Origin: Toxorhynchites rutilus septentrionalis
Taxonomy: Eukaryota; Arthropoda; Insecta; Diptera; Culicidae
Assembly: GCF_029784135.1 (NCBI RefSeq)
Contig: NC_073746.1
Location: 950,136-1,014,135, forward strand
Length of the DNA stretch: 64,000 bases
Reading direction: 5' to 3'
Positions 56,601-64,000 of this stretch are shown here, piece by piece. The stretch's first letter is position 1; each line of letters opens with the position of its first letter. A program made the position numbers and the translations under genes. The notes beneath the pieces are model-generated. The model was given only the letters and a program-made list of their open reading frames with translations. It did not search any database and had not been told where the DNA came from.

Positions 56601-57373
56601 TTGATGGCTAGAGCAATTGCGTCCGCATATTTTTTCCAGTCAATGTGTCTTGTGAGGTCATATGCCATGTTTATAGATTCTGAAGAATTCGACCCAATGG
56701 TGATGGAAATTTTGATTGGCAAGTGGTCACTGCCGTTGGGGTCCTGGATTACATTCCACTTGCAATCTAACGATAGTGAATTCGAGCAAAGCGAGAGGTC
56801 AAGAGCACTTGGGTTAGCAGGAGGTTTAGGTACACGTGTTGTTTCCCCAGTGTTCAAAACGGTCATATTGAAGCTGTTACAAAGGTCATATATCAACAAT
56901 GAACGATTGTCGTCGTACTGTTCCCCCCAGGCAGTTCCATGAGAGTTGAAGTCTCCCAAGATCAATCGTGGCTCAGGAAGGAGTGAGCACATGTCAATAA
57001 GTTGCTTGCGGCTAACTGTAGCTCTCGGAGGCAAATACAAGCTGACAATACAGAGGTCTTTGCCTCTGATGTTTGCATGACAAGCAACAGCTTCGATCCC
57101 TCCAATAGGTGGAAGGTCAATTCGAAAAAATGAGTGGCACTTATTGATCCCCAATAGCACCCCTCCGTATCTGTCATCACGGTCCAAGCGTATAATATTA
57201 AAATCGTGGAAAGAGAGATCATCTCGCGAAGAAAGCCAAGTTTCGGACAGAGCAAAAACATCACAATTGAACTTATGAATTAAAAATTTGAATGTATCCA
57301 ATTTAGGGATAAGACTACGACAATTCCACTGTAAAACAGTGATATCTCCGACCTCTCTATTTAAATTAGACAT
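53686..57373 (-). pseudogene. I-clade LINE ORF2 (EN-RT-RNase H) with two lesions
   Basis: This polyprotein nicks the target, copies the RNA and degrades it. Endonuclease landmarks: QWNCRS (15-20), LSETWLS, GDFNSHGTAW (140-149), SDHLPI (215-220). Reverse transcriptase: AIQKPGKPASDFNSYRPIAM, FLDIKGAFDSV, GLPQGSCLSPLLYN, and the catalytic pair in LADDGVV (near 55395). RNase H: YFTDGSS, AELAAIHW, IVTDSLSS and SHCSIPGNERAD, keeping all four acidic residues. The last ~120 residues include the CACGQGYHDIEH zinc-type motif. A TGA at 55418-55420 interrupts the frame 8 codons before LADD, and a frameshift lies near 55190-55215. ATG at 57373 is the true start. Everything else is intact. Confidence 0.88.
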
Positions 57374-58934
57374 CAAGAGAGATAATCATTGCAAGGAGGG
57401 GCCATGTTTGCATCAATTGTTGCAAAATTGTCTTTAATACTGGAAGCATTGAAATGACAATGGTTCTGATGGAGTCGGAAACATTAAAACACTTGAAGAT
57501 TTGGTCCAAAAGGTCAGACAACTTTATAAATCCCAATTGGGAAGTTGAACTGGACGGAAAAACAGGGACAGTTGGGGTTTTTGATGTACCCTCGAGTGCT
57601 GGGCCATTCGAAGGTGAATTATTCCCACGGAAACCAGGAGGAACCTGATTTTGCTTGTCCGCTGCACTCGATTTTTTAGGCATGCTAACAGGGGGTATAA
57701 CCGGAGGGGCTTGTCCTTGAACTTTGGGAGTGGTCACATTTTTGCGCCGGGGATTCCCTTGGAAAATGAACGGTGTGCCCCCGTTAGCTGTGACCGCTTC
57801 CATTTCGTCAACGGGCAACGTGGCGAAGACATTTTGTGTGATGATTGGTTGTTGTTGTTGGGCCAGTGGAGAAGCGCCCTTTAAAATATCCGCAAAAGTG
57901 CGTTTCGAGCGTTCCTTCAAAGAGCGCTTCTGTTTCTCCCAGCGACTCTTGTAAGTTTCACAAACTGAGAGCTCGTGTGGGGATCCCCCGCAATATGGAC
58001 ATTTATGCTCAGTCGCACTGCAGGATTTCCCCTCATGTTGCTCTCCGCAAGTGGCACAGCGCTCCTTGTTGGCACAATAATCTGAAGTGTGACCAACTGA
58101 CTTGCATTTTTGGCAAGTCATGGGCTTTGGCACGAAGAGTCGCACAGGCAATCTCAATTTGCCCACCATGACGTAGTCAGGTAGAGCGGAACCAGCAAAA
58201 GTTACTCGAAACGAGTCTGATGGCGTGAATTTAGTTTTTCCCTCTTCTTGGGATACTTTTCCTAGTTGGCGGCTTTCCAAAATTTTAACACCCACCAACG
58301 GGAGTCTTTTAAATTTACCAACTCCTTCTTTTATCATTTCGCACGTCAGACCAGTTTCAGTTACCACCCCCGAGATTTCTACGTCATGGGAGGGCACGTA
58401 GACGCGATACTCTAGGGAGAATCTCTCGTCGATCACAATTGCATTCGCGTGTTTCCGATCACTCACGACAACACGCAGTTTGTTCGGTCTAACCTTAGAG
58501 ATTTCGACCACGGAGGAATAATATCTTGCCAGATCTTTCGAAACCTGAATGACATTAATTGCCTTTCCTTTTGGTTTAGGCCGGAAAAAAACAACCCATG
58601 GACCAGCTCCAAGTGCATCGTCTGGATAGACCTTGACACGAGGAGAGGAAACAACTGAGGGGGAGGACGAGGTCGATTGTTGAACGGGAGCGGGATCAGT
58701 AGGGCTGGGAGGCAAGTTCGGTAGTAGAGCGGAAGCGGGAGCGGGAGATTGAGGGGGCGAAGAGGAAAAGTTTGCCAATTTTCTTGAGGGGGGCTTGTTA
58801 AGGTAGATTACCTCTTTCTCTGAAGAGACATCTTCTGAGGGGGGAACGCGTTTAAGCGACTTCCCAGCCCCCGTTGTAGCTAGTGAGGAGGAAACAGTAG
58901 TTTCAATCTCCATGTCAACATGACCTTCTGCCAT
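57366..58934 (-). CDS. I-clade LINE ORF1, gag-like nucleic-acid-binding protein, 522 aa
   Basis: ORF1 proteins of this type coat the element's RNA and help bring it to its target. The N-terminal ~100 residues are Ser/Pro/Thr-rich and disordered. Residues about 110-270 look like a folded RNA-binding region (GPWVVFFRPKPKG, YRVYVPSHDVEISG, DYVMVGKLRLPVRLF). Then come three Cys/His knuckles at 274-287 (CQKCKSVGHTSDYC), 293-305 (CATCGEQHEGKSC) and 312-325 (CPYCGGSPHELSVC), and a basic, Gln/Pro-rich tail. The frame is uninterrupted, so it could still be translated. The stop overlaps the ORF2 start, suggesting translation coupling or reinitiation. The ATG at 58934 is the first in frame with a full domain. 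Confidence 0.88.
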   Translation of the reverse strand: MAEGHVDMEIETTVSSSLATTGAGKSLKRVPPSEDVSSEKEVIYLNKPPSRKLANFSSSPPQSPAPASALLPNLPPSPTDPAPVQQSTSSSPSVVSSPRVKVYPDDALGAGPWVVFFRPKPKGKAINVIQVSKDLARYYSSVVEISKVRPNKLRVVVSDRKHANAIVIDERFSLEYRVYVPSHDVEISGVVTETGLTCEMIKEGVGKFKRLPLVGVKILESRQLGKVSQEEGKTKFTPSDSFRVTFAGSALPDYVMVGKLRLPVRLFVPKPMTCQKCKSVGHTSDYCANKERCATCGEQHEGKSCSATEHKCPYCGGSPHELSVCETYKSRWEKQKRSLKERSKRTFADILKGASPLAQQQQPIITQNVFATLPVDEMEAVTANGGTPFIFQGNPRRKNVTTPKVQGQAPPVIPPVSMPKKSSAADKQNQVPPGFRGNNSPSNGPALEGTSKTPTVPVFPSSSTSQLGFIKLSDLLDQIFKCFNVSDSIRTIVISMLPVLKTILQQLMQTWPLLAMIISLDV

Positions 58935-59200
58935 TACGGCAGATATAAAATAATATAATTCTTATTTTTTTTGTATTTCTAAACCTAATATATATTATAC
59001 CTAAATCGCACACCAATGCGAATGAAATGAAGCGGTGTCTCAATCGAACCGCGTGGCAATCGCTCGGCACAGATGCAACGGTATATCGCACCACAACACG
59101 ATGATGGAATCGATGACGATGCTAAAGCACACACAGCGATGATACGGCTTGATCAGATCCGGGATCCGGATCCGGATCGGATTGAGCCGTGACAGATCCT

Positions 59201-59511
59201 ATAGAACTGTGAGCTATCGACTTCGAGAAACAGTGCCACAGAGCTAATTCAACAATAAGACTTCCTTGAAAAGGATATAACTTCAGAGTTGCACTTACGC
59301 ATCCTTTCTATCGCTTTCTTTACTTCTGAAATAGGTAGCATTTAATTTCTATGAAAAATCCAGAAACATATGCTATTTTGGTTTTATTCAGAACACTATC
59401 TAAGATCTATGTATGGACAAGAATAACTAAGCTATTTCATTGCTTTGATCTCGAAAATCTGTTTGTAATAACTGTACAACTCCAGGACCATGTCATGCAA
59501 ACATAACACCT
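59201..59511. other. Unassigned DNA between the two LINEs
   Basis: No gene seen. Just inside the first LINE's presumed 5' region, 59154-59182 repeats gatccgg (palindromic GGATCC cores), so the LINE/flank boundary near 59200 is approximate. Confidence 0.35.
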
Positions 59512-59514
59512 GGG

Positions 59515-59561
<47 letters not shown>
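59512..59561. repeat. (CTAT)n microsatellite
   Basis: About eleven CTAT units followed by tatatata. It adjoins the repeat tail at 59562-59584 and probably arose from its terminal 'atatatagat'. Confidence 0.95.
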
Positions 59562-59584
59562 ATATATAAAAATGGAGTGATGTC
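59562..59584 (-). repeat. Tail of the 29528-type repeat, cut by the R1-clade LINE
   Basis: The complement reads gacatcactccatttttata, identical to 30464-30483 of the repeat ending at 30492. Everything upstream of it in that repeat is missing here and replaced by the LINE poly(A). Confidence 0.75.
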
Positions 59585-59756
59585 TTTTTTTTTTGGTGAA
59601 GAAGGTGGAGATCTTCATAGACACCCAGTCGCCATGTTGACTGGGTAGTGTGAGATTCTTACTCACTAAAACCACCTCCTATGCGCCTTGCCTTTCTCCC
59701 CCCGGAACCACCGTTTGGTATTATTTCGGGAGGAGGCTGTGCTCATGCACTCATCT

Positions 59757-62738
59757 CTATGAATTGCTACTTCTTTGTTCTTCTCTCCATCTTCGTTGGA
59801 GCATCGTGAGTATTTTGGTAATAGCAGAATTAACCGCATTCCACGTGCTCTCTTTTTCGCACATTCGTTGAACAACGTTTCCAGCGTTCACATCTGGGCT
59901 GATCTCCCGGTACATTTGTTCTCTTTCTTGGACAAAGCGAGGACAGTAGAAAACCACGTGCTCTCCGGCGTTTCCTCTATTCCATCACACTCAGGGCAAA
60001 ACGGTGAACTTGCATGGCCGAATCTGTGCAAGTACCGTCTAAAGCAACCATGTCCGGATAAGAATTGCGTCAAGTGGAAATTGACTTCACCGTGCTTTCT
60101 TTGTACCCAATTGATTATATTTGGGATCAGTCTGTGGGTCCATCTACCGTTAGGGGTGCTGTTCCACTCCTGCTGCCACTTCCTCATGGAGTCGGCTCTT
60201 GCTGTTACTCGAGTTTCTCTATTGCTCTGTGTGCTTGTCGTTCTCAGATTGTAGTACACACTATCTTCGCTCAGAGTGATTTCGATAGGAACCAATCCGG
60301 CTATGACACATACCGCCTCCGCAGATATCGTTTTATAGGCACTGGCTACTCTCATCGCCGTCATCCGGTAAGTTCTGTTCAACAGCCTACGGTTTCGTTG
60401 TAATTTAAGCGCTGCTGTCCAAGCCGGACCAGCGTATCGCAATATCGAAGTGGCTACACTGGCCAGAAGGCGCCTCTTACTACTGCTTGGCCCTGCATTA
60501 TTGGGCATTATCCTAGCAAACGCCGTGGAAACTTTAGCTGCTTTTTCACACGCGTATTTCACGTGGCTCTTAAAATTGAGTCGGTCGTCTATTATAACAC
60601 CCAGGTATTTAAGTTCGCGTTTGGAGACGATAGTATGCGCCCCAACTGTTATTTCTGCCTGCTGTACTGCTCTGTGGTTGCTGATTATCACCATTTCTGT
60701 TTTGTGGTGTGCGATCCTCAGTTTAGCATCGTTCATCCAATCTTCAACAGTTTGTATTGCCTCAGTAGCCAACATTTCTACTTCCTCTCGGGACTTGCCT
60801 GTTACCGTCAAGGATATATCGTCGGCGAAGCCGGTAATCACTACACCCTGCGGAAGCTTCAACCTCAGCACTTCATCGTACATTCCATTCCATAGTGTTG
60901 TACCCAAGATGGAACCATGTGGGACACCCGCTGTTATGTTAAATGACTCCTGTCCCTTGTCTGTGTCATAAATCAAAACTCGGTTCTTGAAATAGCTTTT
61001 CAGGATCTTACAAACATAGTTTGGTACCGTCAGTCTGTGCAACGCTTCGGCGATAGCTTCCCAGCTGGCACTGTTGAACGCATTTTTTACGTCGACCGTA
61101 ATTACTGCGCAAAATCGATTTCCACGTTTTTTCTGCTTCAACACTTTTTCAGCTGCTTCGACAACTGACAAGATGGCATCCACCGTAGATTTATTTTTCC
61201 GAAATCCGAACTGCATCCTCGAGAGTCCGTGTTCACTTTCTGTGCATCTCGACAGCCTGTTGAGGATGATCTTCTCTAACAGTTTCCCAAGGGTATCAAG
61301 GAGGCAAATCGGTCTATACGAGGATGGATCCCCTGGTGGCTTCCCTGGTTTTGGCAGTAGCACCAGTCTCTGCCTCTTCCACATGTCTGGAAAGTACCCC
61401 TCATCCAGGCACTTTTGCAGCGTTGCCCTGAAAATGTCAGAGTTCGCTTGTATTGCGGCTTTAACCGCCACATTTGGGATTCCGTCGGGGCCAGGTGTTT
61501 TGTTGACTTTTAATTTTCTTGCTGCCGTAATGAGCTCCTCTGTTGACACTCTCTCGACGCGTTCTTCATCATCGCCATATGGCGTTGCTGGCCAGGTAAT
61601 CGGATCATGCTTCGGGAAGAGCCCTTCTACGATTTTCTTCAGCTTATCCGGACAGCTTTCACGGGGCATCGATGGGCCTCTGATTTTGGCCTTCACTACC
61701 CTATATGCTGTGCCCCAAGGGTTCGCATCGGCATCGCGACATAACTCTTTGAAGCAGTTTCTCTTGCTAGACCTGATTTCGTGCTTAAGGGCGGCTTTTG
61801 CCGTTTTGAATAATTCTCTACGCTCTATTCTTTCGCTAGTAGTTCTAGCCCTCTGCATTCTCCTTCTCGCTCGGAGACAGTCCGAGCGAAGGGAGTTAAT
61901 CACCTCGTTCCACCAATAAACTGGGCAGCGTTCGTTTTTCGGTGTTCTTTTTCTCGGCATGGCGACGTCACATGCTCTCACCATTATACTTGTCAATTCA
62001 CTGGCGCTCGTGTTATTGACTGATCGTTCCTCTCGGAGTGCTTCCAGGAAGAGATTTTTGTCGAATTCCTTCGACTTCCATCTTCGACCCTCTGTTCTCA
62101 TTATTCGTCTTTTTTACTAAGTTCTGGCTGCCGACGGTGTAGCGAATTGCTTGGTGGTCGCTGTGAGTATAATCATCACACACTCTCCAATTAATGTTTG
62201 ATGCCAGTGTCGGACTGCAAAATGTGACATCAATAATTGATTCTCGACCATCTCTATGGAAGGTGCTGGTGCAACCTTCATTGGCCAGTCTCACATTCAG
62301 CTTTGCCAGAGCTTCCAGCAGACTAAAGCCCCTCGTGTTGGTAAATCTGCTACCCCATTCCACTGCCCAGGCATTGAAGTCTCCGCCGATGACTATAGGG
62401 CTCCTTCCTACGAGATCTTCGGTTAGATTGTGGAGCATCTGATCAAACTGCTCTATCGTCCATCTCGGAGGGGCATAGCAGCTACATACGATGATTCCAT
62501 TTATTTTGGCTATCACGAACCCTTCATATGCGTTGGATACCACTTCCTGGATGGGGTATCTTCCCGTTGTCTTCACTGCAGCTATTCTAGCTTTGTCGGT
62601 CACCCAGTTTCCGTTATCTGGAGGTACTTGATACGGCTCTGCTATGATCGCTACATCGCATTTGGTTTCTGATGCGGCTTGCCATAGCAATTGTTGCGCC
62701 GTGTCGCAGTGATTCAGGTTTATCTGGGTTACCTCCAT
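59757..62738 (-). pseudogene. R1-clade LINE ORF2 (EN-RT) with two frameshifts
   Basis: It would nick DNA and prime reverse transcription at the target. The endonuclease part starts MEVTQINLNHCDTAQQLLW (62738), with IIAEPYQVP, VIGGDFNAWAVEWGS and YTHSDHQAIRY. A frameshift near 62100 separates it from the RT part (62101-59888): VLLPKPGKPPGDPSSYRPIC, FGFRKNKSTVDAIL, VDVKNAFNSASW, AGVPHGSILGTTLWN and catalytic FADDISL (60829-60812). The C-terminal zinc motif begins CPECDGIEETPE. There an extra AG (within 59961-59964) shifts the frame; the expected continuation VVFYCPRFVQERE is in the next frame and ends at 59757. The ATG overlaps the ORF1 stop by ten bases. Both lesions are small, so the copy is young but inactive. 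Confidence 0.88.
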
Positions 62739-64000
62739 TTGGTTATTGCTGCCATCGCCCTTTTAAAGACCGGGCATCTCGGTCCCCCTGTAGCGTGGTC
62801 CTTCTCTTCCTCAGTCGTGCAGAGCAAGCACCTTGGGGGCTTAGTACAATTCTTTGCCAAATGCCCCTTGTCGCCGCATCTTATACAGAGCTCCGATCTG
62901 TTAGGTCCTTTACAGTACTTTGCTTGGTGGCCAAAGTCCATGCATTTGAAACACCTAGATACTTGCTGGATAGCTCTCAGGGAGCACACCGTCCATCCGA
63001 CTTTCATCTTACCAGCCTCCAACAGCTTGCTGGCTGCGGTTCTTGGCAGTCTTAAGGTTGCTATTTGGGTATTTCCAAATGCTTTCCTCAACCTGATTGA
63101 TATGAGGACTTCTCCCAGCTTAAACTGTTCATTCAGGGCTTCTCTCAATTCGGTATCTGTAGTGATCTCATCCAGGTTTCTACATTCTACAGCTGTTTCT
63201 TGGGACAGAGCTTTCACTTTCGCTGTTTCGCCCAACGATTTCTCGACAAGCTCTTTATAAGTTGAGGTATTAATCGATGGGTCCTTCTTTAATTCGAACA
63301 GCAATTGTCCATTTTGAGTTCGCCTTACTTTGGCCACGTTTTCTCCGAGATTTTTCAGGGACGGATCCTCTTTTACTTTCCGCAAGATCTCAGCATACGT
63401 TGCAGCGCCCGCTGTAGCCACAATCAGAGCGTCCGGCTTTGGCCTCTCCAGCCTAGGCTTTATTTTACCTTTCTTCTTCTCTTCTTTTTTCTTTCTTTCG
63501 ATCTTTTTCCACTCATTTATCTCTTCATTGTTCTGACTGTTTTCACCATTGGCCACATCGCTACCATCTTTCTGTTTCTTTGCTGCCCTTTTCTCTTCAG
63601 GAGTTAGTTTTTTCTTTTTCGCGGTTAACGGGGTACTGTCACTCATTGGTGTCGAGATTGCTTCTATCGGCTTACTCTGCACATTCTCTTTCAGTGCGTT
63701 CTCCGCCTTTTCTGCTCTTGTTCTCCAGAATTGTTGCTCGCGTTCGGCTGCTGCAAGTGCCGCTTTGATTTTTATTGTCAAGGTCCTTATGACGGCGTGA
63801 ACGTTACTGCGAGGCTTAATGTACTCGTAGAGTTCGTCAGATGCCCTTTTGGCCTCACTCAGCTTAGTTTTCTCGTATTGCAGGTTTGGCTGCTCTCCGA
63901 TAGATTTATCGCTTGTGGGTTTTGGTGCTGATGGTTGGTTCAGCGGCGGTGATCTCATCACCTGTCCCCTTCTGGCAAAGATGCCTACCTCTTCGATTTC
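62729..64000 (-). CDS. R1-clade LINE ORF1, gag-like protein, N-terminus outside window
   Basis: The frame is open from base 64000 down to TAA at 62729, and codons before the first ATG (63958) already look coding (EIEEVGIFARRG), so the real start probably lies beyond the window. The visible 424 codons hold a charged coiled-coil-like region (AAEREQQFWRTRAEKAENAL), a long Lys/Glu stretch (KKKEEKKKGKIK), a folded gag-like part (ATYAEILRKVKEDPSLK, RLRKAFGNTQIATLRLP) and three knuckles near the end: CFKCMDFGHQAKYC, CIRCGDKGHLAKNC and CLLCTTEEEKDH..RC. It would bind the element RNA. No stop or shift was seen. Confidence 0.87.
   Translation of the reverse strand, partial: EIEEVGIFARRGQVMRSPPLNQPSAPKPTSDKSIGEQPNLQYEKTKLSEAKRASDELYEYIKPRSNVHAVIRTLTIKIKAALAAAEREQQFWRTRAEKAENALKENVQSKPIEAISTPMSDSTPLTAKKKKLTPEEKRAAKKQKDGSDVANGENSQNNEEINEWKKIERKKKEEKKKGKIKPRLERPKPDALIVATAGAATYAEILRKVKEDPSLKNLGENVAKVRRTQNGQLLFELKKDPSINTSTYKELVEKSLGETAKVKALSQETAVECRNLDEITTDTELREALNEQFKLGEVLISIRLRKAFGNTQIATLRLPRTAASKLLEAGKMKVGWTVCSLRAIQQVSRCFKCMDFGHQAKYCKGPNRSELCIRCGDKGHLAKNCTKPPRCLLCTTEEEKDHATGGPRCPVFKRAMAAITKWR

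Larger units (their letters stand above)
53312..59200 (-). mobile_element. Near-full-length I-clade non-LTR retrotransposon
   Basis: On the minus strand: a 5' region (about 59200-58935), ORF1 (58934-57366), ORF2 (57373-53686) overlapping ORF1 by 8 bases (ATGTCTAA), a ~370-base 3' region and a ten-base poly(A) (53312-53321). ORF2 has endonuclease, reverse transcriptase and RNase H in that order, and ORF1 has three zinc knuckles, the make-up of the I clade (MosquI-type in mosquitoes). The exact 5' end and target duplication were not found. Only two lesions were seen, so it is fairly young. Confidence 0.88.
59585..64000 (-). mobile_element. R1-clade non-LTR retrotransposon, continues past the window
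   Basis: On the minus strand: ORF1 (open at the window edge to 62729), ORF2 (62738-59757) overlapping it by 10 bases, a ~160-base 3' region and ten-base poly(A) (59585-59594). Motif wording (VDVKNAFNSASW, GVPHGSILGTTLWN, GFADDISL) and the gag-like ORF1 with three knuckles place it in the R1 clade. ORF2 has two small frameshifts. There is no RNase H, as usual for R1. Confidence 0.88.

Noticed and set aside
61074..61919. 281-codon plus-strand frame, and similar long plus-strand frames at 60450-60971 and 62691-63260
   Set aside because: They are antisense to the R1-clade LINE genes, whose motifs are unambiguous on the minus strand.
1..64000. Endogenous viral elements or LTR retrotransposons
   Set aside because: No readable viral polymerase, capsid or glycoprotein motif and no long terminal direct repeats with protease/integrase wording were seen; RT signatures all belong to non-LTR elements.

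Overview
The window looks like nuclear DNA of a mosquito, most likely Aedes or a close culicine. It is AT-rich, has almost no long host coding sequence, and is packed with transposon families familiar from culicine genomes: a Tc1/mariner element whose transposase has the DD37E spacing, I-clade, R1-clade and Jockey-like non-LTR retrotransposons, tRNA-headed SINEs and many small TA-flanked DNA elements. The species is inferred from the repeat content, not proven. No rRNA gene, tRNA gene, CRISPR array or bacterial-type operon was seen.

Layout. 1-7.3 kb holds two gene-leader-like segments (about 1-900, and 5950-7335 ending in a strong GTACGT splice donor) mixed with a deleted DD37E element, an older DD37E remnant and a palindromic DNA element. 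7.9-13.2 kb is a run of mobile DNA: an intact-looking DD37E element (7895-9191), a fold-back element (9194-9643), a broken Jockey-type LINE on the minus strand (9644-11475), a possible terminally repeated element (11645-12955) and an I-clade LINE scrap. 13.7-20.3 kb has SINEs, inverted and direct repeats and a 251-bp pogo-type MITE. At 20.5-24.6 kb a 5'-truncated I-clade LINE has its 3' untranslated region split by two pogo-type elements. 24.6-27.9 kb is mostly unassigned. 28-31.5 kb is a repeat complex with a six-unit 142-bp tandem array. 31.5-33.9 kb is a repeat that carries a TATA/Inr promoter and a 121-codon frame on the minus strand. 36.8-41.9 kb holds degraded Tc1/mariner remnants, an inverted pair of SINEs and a modular inverted-repeat block. 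43.06-43.82 kb is the best host-exon candidate, with an ATG, about 60 codons and a GTACGT donor. 46.7-51 kb holds two more pogo-type elements, one containing a second copy of the promoter-bearing repeat.

The last 11 kb is two long LINEs on the minus strand. The first, 53312 to about 59200, is an I-clade element with a gag-like ORF1, and an ORF2 (endonuclease, reverse transcriptase, RNase H) broken by one stop codon and one frameshift. The second, 59585 to beyond the window, is an R1-clade element with a gag-like ORF1 open to the window edge and an ORF2 with two small frameshifts. Its poly(A) abuts the tail of another interspersed repeat at a point that in the other copy is a (GACA)n tract.

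The window therefore reads as introns or intergenic DNA of one or more long-intron genes, largely filled by nested transposons. The only apparently complete transposase is the DD37E gene at 8047-9021, which could in principle act in trans on the deletion derivative 6 kb upstream because their terminal repeats match.
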